Assembly (NCBI GenBank): GCA_002325645.1
Contig: DCSN01000129.1
Location: 14,805 to 42,493, forward strand
Reading direction: 5' to 3'
DNA: 27,689 bases
Source: Pseudanabaena sp. UBA1465
GTDB taxonomy: Bacteria; Cyanobacteriota; Cyanobacteriia; Pseudanabaenales; Pseudanabaenaceae
Positions 8,153 through 16,540 of the stretch are shown here, piece by piece. The number at the start of each line of letters is the position of its first letter. Position 1 is the first letter of the stretch. Both the position numbers and the translations under genes were made by a program. A model generated the notes under the pieces. The model saw nothing but the letters and a program-made list of their open reading frames with translations, searched no databases and had not been told where the DNA came from.

Positions 8153-8248
8153 TACTCCCTTCCCAGTATCAAAATAGACATTAAAAACCAAGAATTAGCG
8201 TTGCGGCGCGAAGCGCCGCAACGCTAATCTTTCACTGGGAAAGGAGTA
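8153..8248. terminator. Double-nested palindrome after rel
   Basis: An inner perfect 16-bp hairpin (8194-8209 with 8213-8228, GAA loop, core GCGGCGC/GCGCCGC) sits inside outer arms 8153-8167 and 8234-8248 that pair over 15 bases with one mismatch. It begins about 40 bases past the rel stop codon and probably terminates it. The outer arm sequence TACTCCCTTCCCAGT recurs nearly identically at 16071. Confidence 0.6.
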
Positions 8249-8279
8249 TAAGTATGTAGGCTTAATTAAATCTAAAACC

Positions 8280-8313
8280 CTAAAACCTGCGGCGCGTGCG
8301 CCGCAGGTTTTAG
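8280..8313. repeat. Perfect 16-bp hairpin upstream of the STAND gene
   Basis: Arms 8280-8295 and 8298-8313 are perfectly complementary around a GT loop, with the same GCGGCGC/GCGCCGC core as the neighbouring palindrome. Together the two hairpins fill the first 200 bases of the 8116-8438 gap; the remainder holds the direct-repeat box at 8359. Confidence 0.65.
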
Positions 8314-8358
8314 ATCTGGTTTTTAATTATGCCGATGTACTTATTCATAATTAGAAAA

Positions 8359-8391
8359 TTGTGCGCTGTTTGTACGTTGTTTGCGCGATCG
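8359..8391 (+). promoter_or_regulatory. Three 11-base direct repeats upstream of the STAND gene, candidate operator
   Basis: TTGTGCGCTGT, TTGTACGTTGT and TTGCGCGATCG follow each other head to tail with an 11-base period, ending 47 bases before the start at 8439. The same box (TTGTGCGTTGT then TTGTACGTTTG) is found at 15979 and 16581. The one-turn spacing suggests a site for a protein that binds repeats on one face of the helix. The binder is unknown. Confidence 0.4.
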
Positions 8392-8438
8392 CCGTTAATC
8401 AACTATCATATGCGTAAGTTAAAGGCAGTGAAGGTGAG

Positions 8439-9884
8439 ATGGCTCGGAATCGGCAAAAGTTGTTTAGGTTAACGAAATTTGGGGATGGGTTAGTCAATGA
8501 AGCTTTAAAAGAATATGACTCAATTCTCAAATTCTGTGAGGCCAACAAGGAACAAAAAATTCATCGTCAAACTTTTACAAATTTTCATAATGGGGAAGGG
8601 GTAGAGCGAGGAACTGCTGTGGACTGTTGCATTGTGTTAAAAATCCCCAATTGGAGAGATGACTGGGAGCAGATTTTTGAAGATGTGCCAGACAAAATTG
8701 ACGATTGGAATGTTTACGATCATCGTTGGGTGGGACGCAAAAAACTAATTAGTGATTTAAAAAAGAAAATTGGTGATAACTGTCGTCTATTATTGTTGCT
8801 GGGGATCACGGGGATCGGTAAAACTGCTTTAGCACAAAAAGTTGCGGATGACTTGCAAACGCGATTTACCAAGATTTTGCGCGTTAATTTTGATGTCGAT
8901 GATAGTCCGCGAGATTTTGCAAGCATTGCCGATCGCTGGTTAGAGGAATTAGGTGAAACTTTAGCGATTGCCGACAAGCAACCAATGACAATATTAAAGC
9001 GGTTGAGCAATCACCTACGACAGGAACGTGTTTTAATTTTGATAGACTCGCTCGAAACTTTATTAACTAAAAGTGCCGATGGTTGGGGAGATTTTAAAGA
9101 TGAATATTGGGTAAAATTCTTTGAACATTTTTTAATGATTGAATCTTCCCAAAGTTTAATGTTTGTAACTTCGCAAGACTTGCCGACGAAAATTGAAGGT
9201 TTGGCTTCGCGCTATCCGAACAACTATCACAAAGAGATTTTATCTGGATTGCAAGAAGAAGAACAGATAGCTCTATTTGAGAAAATGGGTTTAAATGTTT
9301 GCCTTGATTCAGAAGATCGAAATCTTTTAATGAGAATTGGCAAAATTTATCGTGGTCATCCCCTGATGCTAAGTGTTTTGGGTGGCGAAATTGTGGAGTC
9401 CTTTGCTGGTAATGTACGCGCTTTTTGGGGAAATGCGGGAGAAGAAATCGAGTTGGTGGAGAAAGATTTGGCGGAAGCGGAAGCCCAGATTAAAGTGCAA
9501 AGTGATGATGATTGGAAGTTGCATAAATTGACGCGGGGAGTGTTTTTTAAAGTGTATCAGAGCCGATTGGATAAAGCTTTCCAACGTTTAAAAGCCCAAA
9601 ATCCTGATGCTTATCTCTTGATTTGTGTGGCAGCAATCTATCGTAGTCCCGTACAGGAAAGCGGTTGGTTATTGCAATTGGAGCGATTTATCCAGCGTTT
9701 ACGAAATCAGATTTATAGCAAGGAACAACAACAGCAAGTATTACAGGATTTGTTTGATCGCTATTTAGTAGAAATAGCATCTATAAATGACAGTGATCGC
9801 CGCGTTCTCGAAATGCACAACTTGATTCGGAGTGTGGCGCTGGAACATCGCAAAGATTTGTTTGCAGAATTGAATTTGTTATGA
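8439..9884 (+). CDS. STAND-family ATPase with N-terminal HTH-like domain and NB-ARC domain
   Basis: This is a 481-residue protein. Residues 1-80 resemble the helix-turn-helix-like module at the start of many cyanobacterial NB-ARC/NACHT proteins (IHRQTFTNFHNG, then CCIVLKI and WEQIF). The NB-ARC ATPase follows: HRWVGRKK linker, P-loop GITGIGKTAL (122-131), Walker B VLILIDSLE (198-206), then FVTSQD and RGHPLML (the GxP element) in the ARC part. It ends in a winged-helix-like segment with LHNLIR-type spacing (MHNLIRSVALEH). No sensor repeats are in this chain; they are encoded by the next gene, which overlaps by four bases. STAND ATPases are signal switches used in regulation, immunity and cell death. 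The direct repeats upstream may be its own operator. GAAGGTGAG abuts the ATG. Confidence 0.82.
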   Translation: MARNRQKLFRLTKFGDGLVNEALKEYDSILKFCEANKEQKIHRQTFTNFHNGEGVERGTAVDCCIVLKIPNWRDDWEQIFEDVPDKIDDWNVYDHRWVGRKKLISDLKKKIGDNCRLLLLLGITGIGKTALAQKVADDLQTRFTKILRVNFDVDDSPRDFASIADRWLEELGETLAIADKQPMTILKRLSNHLRQERVLILIDSLETLLTKSADGWGDFKDEYWVKFFEHFLMIESSQSLMFVTSQDLPTKIEGLASRYPNNYHKEILSGLQEEEQIALFEKMGLNVCLDSEDRNLLMRIGKIYRGHPLMLSVLGGEIVESFAGNVRAFWGNAGEEIELVEKDLAEAEAQIKVQSDDDWKLHKLTRGVFFKVYQSRLDKAFQRLKAQNPDAYLLICVAAIYRSPVQESGWLLQLERFIQRLRNQIYSKEQQQQVLQDLFDRYLVEIASINDSDRRVLEMHNLIRSVALEHRKDLFAELNLL

Positions 9885-11263
9885 TCATCAATTTAACCGC
9901 AGGACAGAAACTTTACGCTGAGTTAGCAATCGATATGAATTGCAGTTCTTTGAGTGAATTTAACGCCTGTGTTGCGATCGAATATTTACTGACCATAGAG
10001 GAAGAAGCACAAGAAATCAATAAAAAATTACAGAAAGTTAATCGCTATTTACATACATTCCATCATCTTTGTGAAATATCAAAATGGCAAAAAGCGAGTC
10101 AAGTTCTATCATTTTGTCCAGTCTCAAAAGAATTACATGAACAGTTACGCATTTGGGGCTACTATCGAGAACAGATAGAACTATATCAAAACCTTTTGGG
10201 GAAAGTAAGCCCAGAACAGGATTTGGTATGTTTAAACGGATTAGGTCGGGCTTTCTGTAATCTCAGTGATTTTGATCAGTCTTGCGATTACCATCAACAA
10301 CAATTACAACTCGCTCGTCAAGTCAAAAACCGTCAAGCAGAAGCACAGACGATCGGCGGTTTAGGAGAGATTCAAAGTATTAAACAGAATTATGCTGAGG
10401 CGATCGTCTTGTTTCAGCAGCAGCTAGATATTGCTCGTGAAATAGGCGATCAACAACAAGAAGGATACGCTCTAAATAGCTTAGGGTCTGCTTTATATGA
10501 TTTTGGGGTGACGCAAAACAAACAAAAACATTACCAAAAGGGCTTGGTTCATTTACACGAATCATTAGAGATTGCTCGGAAAATTGAAGATGTAGAAATG
10601 GAAAGCGTCTTTCTCGGCAATGTTGGAAGGGCATATTTTGAGCGCGGTCAATACAATCAAGTATTGATATTTATCCAACAGCAACTGGATATTTGTGATA
10701 GAAGCAATGATAAACGTGGCAAATATTCTGCTTTAGAAGATTTGGGGCAATGCTACACGATGTTAAGACAATACGATCAAGCTCTACAATATGCCAAAGA
10801 AGCTCTAATCCTTGTCCGTGAATTTGATGATAAATTTAATGAAGGTCGTACTCTCAATAGCTTGGGTGTAATCTATTGCTATAAATTGAAACGCTATCAA
10901 GAAGCTCTTCCCTACTTTCAAAAAACATTAGAAATAATGCAGAAAATTGGCAGTAAAGACCGACTTACCATAGTTGCGGCGAATCTATTCAATTGTCATT
11001 GTTTCTTAAAAAATAAGAATCAATCAGATTTCTATCTCAATATGGCGAAATCATTTGCTGCCCAATCCGAATCTTTAGAAGATAAAGGACTGATGATGAT
11101 GGTGATCGCTAATGCCTATTGGGGGCGTGATGAAATTTGGTACAAGATATGGGGAATTGTGTTAGCAATTAAAGGGCTGATCATGGTTCCACCTTGGCGC
11201 AGCGTTAACGGTAGGCTGGCGATGCAAGTAGCGTTTAGAGAAATACTAGGAATAAAAACTTAG
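9881..11263 (+). CDS. TPR protein coupled to the STAND ATPase
   Basis: This 460-residue protein has a helical N-terminal part (about 1-110) and then at least six tetratricopeptide-like repeats (about 115-370). Typical units are LNGLGRAFCNLSDFDQSC, IGGLGEIQSIKQNYAEAIVL and LEDLGQCYTMLRQYDQALQY. The C-terminal 40 residues (after about 415) are hydrophobic and not TPR-like. TPRs bind proteins; in STAND proteins they are usually the C-terminal sensor. Here the ATG lies in ATGA, overlapping the stop of the ATPase gene, so translation is probably coupled and the two products likely work as one split STAND receptor. A frame-split of an originally fused gene is possible, but the overlap and the complete TPR start favour two designed genes. 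Confidence 0.8.
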   Translation: MIINLTAGQKLYAELAIDMNCSSLSEFNACVAIEYLLTIEEEAQEINKKLQKVNRYLHTFHHLCEISKWQKASQVLSFCPVSKELHEQLRIWGYYREQIELYQNLLGKVSPEQDLVCLNGLGRAFCNLSDFDQSCDYHQQQLQLARQVKNRQAEAQTIGGLGEIQSIKQNYAEAIVLFQQQLDIAREIGDQQQEGYALNSLGSALYDFGVTQNKQKHYQKGLVHLHESLEIARKIEDVEMESVFLGNVGRAYFERGQYNQVLIFIQQQLDICDRSNDKRGKYSALEDLGQCYTMLRQYDQALQYAKEALILVREFDDKFNEGRTLNSLGVIYCYKLKRYQEALPYFQKTLEIMQKIGSKDRLTIVAANLFNCHCFLKNKNQSDFYLNMAKSFAAQSESLEDKGLMMMVIANAYWGRDEIWYKIWGIVLAIKGLIMVPPWRSVNGRLAMQVAFREILGIKT

Positions 11264-11330
11264 GAAAAACCCGCCTTTTCACCTAAAAGTTTATGTTAAA
11301 ATCAAGCCAACGTATCTCTAGAGAGTTACT

Positions 11331-12092
11331 ATGCAAACCACTGAAGCCCCAATTAAGCCCGTAGAACCACCAAATCAAATCATTCTCCCAACTTCACTTA
11401 TCCTCCCCGATCATCAGCAATTACCAGACAAAGACGGAACCTTTGTGAAAAATTTTCAGGAACATCCGCAAAGTATTGTTTTAACAAGTTCCATAGAACC
11501 CGTTCTCCAAAAATTACATCCTGATGGACGTTACTGCATCGGTCAAGATAGTGGCATTTACTGGCGATTAATAGAACCACCCGAAAAAGGAGCCGAAGCA
11601 CCTGATTGGTTTTATGTGCCTAACGTATCGCCGCTTATTGATGGTGAATATCGCCGTTCTTATGTGTTGTGGAAAGAATATGTCGCGCCATTGATTGCGA
11701 TCGAATTTGTGTCTGGCAATGGAGCCGAAGAAAGAGACGCAACGCCGCCTAGTGAGACTGAGAAAGCAGGGAAATTCTGGGTTTACGAGCAGGCAATTCG
11801 GATTCCCTTTTATGTAATTTTTGACGGATTTAGAGACAAGCTTGAGGCTTATCACTTACTGGATGGTCGCTATGTCAAAATGTCACCGAACGATCGCGGA
11901 CATTATGCGATCGCGCCAATGGGTGTGGAACTTGGGTTGATATTGGCAAATGGCGTATATTGGTTACGCTGGTGGGATGGGTCTGGGAATCTGTTGCTGA
12001 CTGGCGATGAACGGGCGGTGCGTGCCGAGCAGAAAGCCCAACGATTAGCAGAAAGGCTGAGAGCGTTGGGATATGATCCTGAAGACATTTAA
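11331..12092 (+). CDS. Uma2 family (DUF820) protein with C-terminal charged helix
   Basis: This 253-residue Uma2 member is longer than usual. Core elements are PDWFYVPNV (about 85-93), APLIAIEFVSGNGAEERDA (about 119-137, with the central E) and a later K in TEKAGKFWVYEQAIRIPFYVIFD (about 144-168). The E-x-K spacing typical of the PD-(D/E)XK core is present, but the loop between is extended. The last 30 residues are Ala/Arg/Glu-rich and probably form a coiled helix ending in RLRALGYDPEDI, a tail often seen in cyanobacterial Uma2 proteins. Biological role unknown. It lies alone after the STAND pair. Confidence 0.87.
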   Translation: MQTTEAPIKPVEPPNQIILPTSLILPDHQQLPDKDGTFVKNFQEHPQSIVLTSSIEPVLQKLHPDGRYCIGQDSGIYWRLIEPPEKGAEAPDWFYVPNVSPLIDGEYRRSYVLWKEYVAPLIAIEFVSGNGAEERDATPPSETEKAGKFWVYEQAIRIPFYVIFDGFRDKLEAYHLLDGRYVKMSPNDRGHYAIAPMGVELGLILANGVYWLRWWDGSGNLLLTGDERAVRAEQKAQRLAERLRALGYDPEDI

Positions 12093-12170
12093 GGCGATCG
12101 CCCCATTTCTAGTTTCATATTTTTCGCAACCCTAAACTTCAGGAATAGTAGAGAAAAATTATTTAGAATT

Positions 12171-14798
12171 TCACCTTCCTTTACTAATAAACACAAGATC
12201 GAAATTCATAGATGAACCCGTTGAATTCATAGAACCTGTTTTTCCATCAAATCCAGGCTGTCCGCCAAACGCATCTGGTCTAAGTTGCAATGTTTGACCA
12301 TTTAGCAAGTCAATATCAAGATAAATATACTGAGTTTTGTAGTAAACATCAATGTATGTCCCTCCCGTAGGAGTACATTTAGGGACAAATTTAATGCCCC
12401 ATATATTTGTTGGTTTGTCTCCACAAATAATATTTATTCTTCTCCTAGAAGGTTGAGAATCAAGTTTTCTTAATCTTACAGAAAATTTGTTTTTCTTCAC
12501 ATTAGTTCTTGTAGACTCTATCCATTCCTCTCTTGTTATATATATATCACCATCTTCACTTGGTCGTAGTAAACCAATACTTGCAACAGGTTCACCACTG
12601 ACGTAAGGGTTCAATTCAGATTGACCGTTAATATACTCAAACCAGTTAGAACTATAGTTTTTGTAGTGAACACCATTTGGATAAAGATCCTCCTCTCTTA
12701 CGCCTCTTAGATGCCACTCTTTTACAAAAAGTTCTTTAGTACAAGATTCAAATGCTACATCTAGAAAATTGCCAATAGGTTTCTTTTTACAGTCAATATC
12801 AACAGTTTTAAAACCATTTACGTTCGTGACATTTTTGAATGCAACAAGAGCAGGGTCGGGTGGTAATTCTTTGACTTCCATCTGGGCAATCCAAGAGCCT
12901 TTTTGAACTTCTCTTACCAATTGTTGATTAATTATGAAAGCATCTGAAATAGCGTTGAATAGATCGAAAGAAGCAAATGCCCCATTAGCAAAATCACCAA
13001 TTTGCTTGTATAAACTGGCATTTTGACTTGCTTCAATCTTTAGAACGCCTGTAACGAGTTTATCTTCACCAATCCCGAATAAATTACCTATAGTTCTTAA
13101 ATTATCTGGTTCTTGCAAGCAACCTGTTAACTTTGTCCAAACATCCTTGTCTTTATCTTCCTGTTTAGGAAACTCTATGGCTCTATGACAGGACTGTAAA
13201 ACAGGAGGAAGTTTGAGGGCAATTTTAGAAATCAACTCACGCGACTTTATTTGTGTCACTGGGGTTATATCTGCTGGACTAAGAGCATTTTTAATAGATA
13301 CAACACCATCAACCATTGTTATGATGTTAACAATCTGTTTTGTGACATTATAGCCAAATGCACCATAGGGATATGTCCCATTTCTAACAAATTTCGCCCC
13401 TGGTGACATTACAATGTCGTACTTGCCAACTTTCCAATCTCCAGTTTTGAGTTTGATAACCTCATTAATTGAATCGTCAGGTAGTATAAGTTTCTCATAA
13501 AGAATATCAGATTCTAGAGTTCCTCCATTTTTAAAAGCATCCGATTTTAAATTATCTGAATATTTGCCACTAGGGAAAACTAGAACTTGGAGTGCAACTG
13601 GTGATGTACCCGTAAGTCTAGCACCCTCAGAATCAGGTTTTAATTCTAAGCTATGAAGGGGAAATGTCTCTATTGCTCCAACTAAAATTCCTTTATTATC
13701 AAAAACCTTGGCTACCGAATATTCAAATTTTTGTTCGGAATCTGCTTGAGCAATAGTAATAGGTTGAGCTTGTGCGCTAGGTTCTAACCAATCTAGAAAA
13801 TTTGGATGATCATTTTTCTGTGCCAAATTATGATTATTATTAGAATCTAAAGAAGATCTCTTGGATGGAATAACAGTGGGTTTCCCGACTTCACCACTAC
13901 CTAATTTTTTGATCATAAAATCTTTAAATGCATTAGCGCGATCAATAGTTAGGAAGGAAGCTACCTGAATTGATTGTTTATCATTTTTTCTGACGACAGC
14001 TAAACTATCCTGACAATAATTAGACTTAACTTTCTGTAAATTCGCATCGCTAAAATCAATATAGACAGGGTGTAAATTGACGGGATAAACTTTTGGATCG
14101 CTTGGTAATGGATCTCCACAAACAGCTTGCGGAAATTGCATATTTTCAAAGATATTTGACTGTGTTGGAGATTGAGTAGGGGCAGAAGAGGATGGAACTG
14201 AAGCGTTTGGTGCTTTTGCTTTTGCGTCAATAAGTTTTGATTTAGATATAGAGATCGCAATTTCAGTGCTTAAGTCTGCTACTTTTTGATCTATTAATGA
14301 GCTTGTTTCTGATATGAGTTTTACCAGATCCTGAAATTTTGCTTCTTTGTCAATGCTATCAAAAATTACAGTACGCTTATCCATAGGCAACCCCGCAAAC
14401 AAAGGATGCATAAAGACAATACTTCTAGCCGTTGATTCATAACTAAGTTCAGGAGTTTCTCTTAGTCCCGTAACAAAGTAATCTAGCAATTTTATTTCAC
14501 CACCAAATTCGGCTGCTACGATCGAAGCATTAGGTTCGTTTGTTTTTGGTATACGAATACTTGTCCCATCTTTTTTAAGTGGTTTATTCTCAGCAATGGT
14601 TAGTAACTTAGCTGAATTCAAGTCCGTTATACCTGATGGCACATTTGCGATCTTGATATCAAGTCTTGCAAATGGAAAATCAATCTTTTTCTCAAACCAT
14701 GTTTCAACTAACGCACACCCATTCACAAATAGAATAGTTGATAAGAAAATGGCGATTACTTGAATAAATTTTCGAGGTAGAACTAAGTTACTTAACAT
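12171..14798 (-). CDS. Large putative lipoprotein with a SPOR-like segment, function unknown
   Basis: This is an 875-residue exported protein. The N-terminus has a hydrophobic signal (about residues 11-27) ending in a lipobox-like VNGC with Cys28 as the probable lipidation site. A Ser/Pro/Thr linker (about 197-216) is followed by residues 240-307, with YIDFSDANLQKVK, a CQDSLAVVRK stretch and IQVASFLTIDRANAFKDFM. This block resembles a segment common in cyanobacterial exported proteins that looks like a SPOR-type peptidoglycan-binding domain. The rest is unrecognised: a lysine-rich beta region (about 340-480), a helical middle (about 510-640) and a C-terminal beta region with Cys residues (about 670-875). 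Base composition is AT-rich compared with the left part of the window. It heads a minus-strand cluster of exported proteins. Confidence 0.65.
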   Translation of the reverse strand: MLSNLVLPRKFIQVIAIFLSTILFVNGCALVETWFEKKIDFPFARLDIKIANVPSGITDLNSAKLLTIAENKPLKKDGTSIRIPKTNEPNASIVAAEFGGEIKLLDYFVTGLRETPELSYESTARSIVFMHPLFAGLPMDKRTVIFDSIDKEAKFQDLVKLISETSSLIDQKVADLSTEIAISISKSKLIDAKAKAPNASVPSSSAPTQSPTQSNIFENMQFPQAVCGDPLPSDPKVYPVNLHPVYIDFSDANLQKVKSNYCQDSLAVVRKNDKQSIQVASFLTIDRANAFKDFMIKKLGSGEVGKPTVIPSKRSSLDSNNNHNLAQKNDHPNFLDWLEPSAQAQPITIAQADSEQKFEYSVAKVFDNKGILVGAIETFPLHSLELKPDSEGARLTGTSPVALQVLVFPSGKYSDNLKSDAFKNGGTLESDILYEKLILPDDSINEVIKLKTGDWKVGKYDIVMSPGAKFVRNGTYPYGAFGYNVTKQIVNIITMVDGVVSIKNALSPADITPVTQIKSRELISKIALKLPPVLQSCHRAIEFPKQEDKDKDVWTKLTGCLQEPDNLRTIGNLFGIGEDKLVTGVLKIEASQNASLYKQIGDFANGAFASFDLFNAISDAFIINQQLVREVQKGSWIAQMEVKELPPDPALVAFKNVTNVNGFKTVDIDCKKKPIGNFLDVAFESCTKELFVKEWHLRGVREEDLYPNGVHYKNYSSNWFEYINGQSELNPYVSGEPVASIGLLRPSEDGDIYITREEWIESTRTNVKKNKFSVRLRKLDSQPSRRRINIICGDKPTNIWGIKFVPKCTPTGGTYIDVYYKTQYIYLDIDLLNGQTLQLRPDAFGGQPGFDGKTGSMNSTGSSMNFDLVFISKGR

Positions 14799-14865
14799 GG
14801 GAAAATCATAAAAAAGAGTTGATAAGTCGATCTAGAATATTGAGGTTTCTTTGTGATTTACATCG

Positions 14866-15408
14866 TTAATTGGCAATAACTTGTACTTGCCATCTCGTAC
14901 CAGTGTAGCCACCGCCATTGGAAGGAGCTAATCCAACAGTTGCATTACCAGTTCTGCCATCTAGCCATCTGTTGCCATCAATATGTCCCAAACATTTCAG
15001 AGAGATCACATCTCGTCCAACATTAACAACTTGCCATTTTGTACCAGTATTCCAACCTCCATTGGTAGGAGCTAGTCTGACAGTACCCTCGGTAGTTATG
15101 CCATCTAGATACCTGTTACCATCAAGGTGTCCCAAGCATTTTAGGGATACGACTCCTGGTCTAACGTACTCAACCGCCCATTTCGTCCCAGTATAGCCAC
15201 CCTGAGCATTAGGAGCTAATCCGACAGTTGCAGAAGTAGTTCTACCATCTAGATACCTGTTACCTTCTAGATGCCCTAAGCATTTAAGAACTACGATTCC
15301 AGAAAGTTGAGCTTCAGCTTTGTTAGAGTTGAACAGACTCAATAGAGAGGAGACTGTAAAGCTCCCAGCAAACAAGCTAATCAATTTAGAAAAATCACGC
15401 CGTTTCAT
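14866..15408 (-). CDS. Exported beta-trefoil-like protein with three 45-residue repeats
   Basis: This 180-residue protein has a twin-arginine-like signal (MKRRDFSKLIS, hydrophobic stretch, cleavage after about NKAEA). Three tandem repeats follow (about 39-82, 86-129 and 133-176), each with LKCLGH(L/I)(D/E)GNR(Y/W)LDG, then TVGLAP or TVRLAP, then TGT(K/R)W. Three similar strands-of-four units are the hallmark of a beta-trefoil (ricin-B/fascin fold), so a carbohydrate- or protein-binding role in the periplasm or outside the cell is a reasonable inference. No catalytic residues are apparent. It lies between the lipoprotein gene (68 bases) and the pilin-like gene (28 bases) on the same strand and is probably co-transcribed with the latter. 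Confidence 0.72.
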   Translation of the reverse strand: MKRRDFSKLISLFAGSFTVSSLLSLFNSNKAEAQLSGIVVLKCLGHLEGNRYLDGRTTSATVGLAPNAQGGYTGTKWAVEYVRPGVVSLKCLGHLDGNRYLDGITTEGTVRLAPTNGGWNTGTKWQVVNVGRDVISLKCLGHIDGNRWLDGRTGNATVGLAPSNGGGYTGTRWQVQVIAN

Positions 15409-15435
15409 GTGTTTATACTGGAGATAATTAGAATA

Positions 15436-15903
15436 CTAATCCAATTTTAGAATTGTTGAACCAGCAGGACATTCCGAAGCAAGATATTCGTCAATCTGAG
15501 GTGGTGTTCTGGAAGGCTCTAAGGTTTGACAAATCCATTTTGCAAGACCAACACCGACACCACTAAAACTGGACAAACCGTCACTTTTGGGACTAGCTGT
15601 TATGATGACTATGGTATCTCTTTTAATAGAAACTTTAAAGTCATAACTAGTAGGACGCAATCCCATGGGAATCTCATCCCAAGATGAAATAAATCTCCCT
15701 TTATCTTTATAGTTTTCTAGTTGTATTCTAAGCGCTATAGTGATAGCCATTTTTGCCTCATGCTTTTTTACCATAGCTGCTTGGTTGAAAAAGCCAGGCA
15801 AGGCGATCGCGGCTAATATTCCTATAACGGTAGAACTGACCAAAAACGGAACTAACCAAGAGTTCTTTTTGGGATTAGGATTGTCTAGATCTTGATCTTG
15901 CAT
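15436..15903 (-). CDS. Type IV pilin-like protein (GspH-like cyanobacterial family)
   Basis: This 155-residue protein has a short polar N-terminus, then one membrane helix (about residues 17-38, VPFLVSSTVIGILAAIALPGFFN). After it come the A..KKHEAK.AI.. pattern and ALRIQLENYKDKGRFISSW, the region that follows the pilin helix in cyanobacterial minor pilins and GspH-like proteins. The canonical GFTLIE prepilin cleavage motif is not present, so processing by the prepilin peptidase is doubtful. A C-terminal pair of Cys (C129 and C144 region) may form a disulfide. Upstream is a 60-base block duplicated ahead of the 16480 gene. It may be the first gene of a short operon with the beta-trefoil gene. 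Confidence 0.68.
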   Translation of the reverse strand: MQDQDLDNPNPKKNSWLVPFLVSSTVIGILAAIALPGFFNQAAMVKKHEAKMAITIALRIQLENYKDKGRFISSWDEIPMGLRPTSYDFKVSIKRDTIVIITASPKSDGLSSFSGVGVGLAKWICQTLEPSRTPPQIDEYLASECPAGSTILKLD

Positions 15904-15940
15904 AAAAATTAGTTGTCTTTTAAGTGGTTATAGTTTCGTC

Positions 15941-16011
15941 CAGAATAAAACCTGAGCATTGTTTAAGTCACTAGCAAATTGTGCGTTGTTTGTACGTTTG
16001 ATTGCGTGCTT
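15941..16011 (-). promoter_or_regulatory. Shared upstream block, copy 1, with TTGTGCG direct repeats
   Basis: About 60 bases (15941-16001) are nearly identical to 16541-16602: both contain ATAAAACCT, TTAAGTCACTA, CAAATTGTGCGTTG and TTGTACGTTTGA. The block begins 38 bases upstream of the minus-strand pilin-like gene, so it probably carries that gene's promoter and an operator. A third weak repeat unit (ATTGCGTGCTT) extends to 16011. Confidence 0.5.
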
Positions 16012-16070
16012 GTTTTGTTCACTAATTCTTTGTTTGCACTCAAATCTCAGGATATTTCCACAAAAATAAT

Positions 16071-16123
16071 TACTCTCTTCCCAGTCAAGAATTGGGGTCT
16101 ATTTATTGGATGGGAAGGGAGTA
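16071..16123 (-). terminator. Inverted repeat after the small secreted protein gene
   Basis: TACTCTCTTCCCA (16071-16083) pairs with TGGGAAGGGAGTA (16111-16123) with one mismatch. It lies directly after the stop codon of the minus-strand gene that ends at 16124, as expected of a terminator. The arm nearly matches the outer arm of the palindrome after rel (8153). Confidence 0.5.
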
Positions 16124-16480
16124 TTATCTGTAGCATTGCCATGAGTAAGCATCTCTGGTATTCGTTGGCGATGCGTATGCACCTCGTCCATATTGCTGCT
16201 GACAAACTCTTGTCAAATCAAGCCCTTTTTCGTATAAATGCGGTCCAGAGAGGGCAGGCAAAGGGTAGACTCGGCAACGCCAAGAATACGCATCTTTACT
16301 ATTCAAAACAACTGGCTTCACATATAAAACCAAAGTTTGTGATCTACATACTTCTTGAGTAATGTTAAGCCCTCCAAGCCTTTGTGCGGCTGAGGCTACT
16401 TGCGGCATAACCGTAAAGATGGGGATACTTGAGGCAGTGCTTAAAAAGGTCGCAAGAATAATTTTTATTTTGTTTTTCAT
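16124..16480 (-). CDS. Small secreted protein with two Cys/Trp-containing motifs
   Basis: This 118-residue protein has a clear Sec signal (lysines, hydrophobic core, cleavage after about VASAA at residue 32). The mature part starts RLGGLNITQEVCR and contains two related ends, KDAYSWRCR and RDAYSWQCYR, each preceded by a Cys; two disulfides are likely. Small exported proteins with this GLN(V/I)..C ... (D/R)(A/P)YSW.C pattern recur in cyanobacteria, but no function is established to my knowledge. Its upstream region shares a duplicated block with the pilin-like gene, suggesting common control. It ends at a hairpin. Confidence 0.7.
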   Translation of the reverse strand: MKNKIKIILATFLSTASSIPIFTVMPQVASAAQRLGGLNITQEVCRSQTLVLYVKPVVLNSKDAYSWRCRVYPLPALSGPHLYEKGLDLTRVCQQQYGRGAYASPTNTRDAYSWQCYR

Positions 16481-16540
16481 ACGTTCATGGTTATATTTGC
16501 AGATTGCACAAAATTCAAAAACTGGATTGGCAATATTTTT

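Noticed and set aside
15979..16362. A 127-codon plus-strand ORF
   Set aside because: It lies mostly antisense to the convincing signal-peptide protein gene at 16124-16480 and has no family features.
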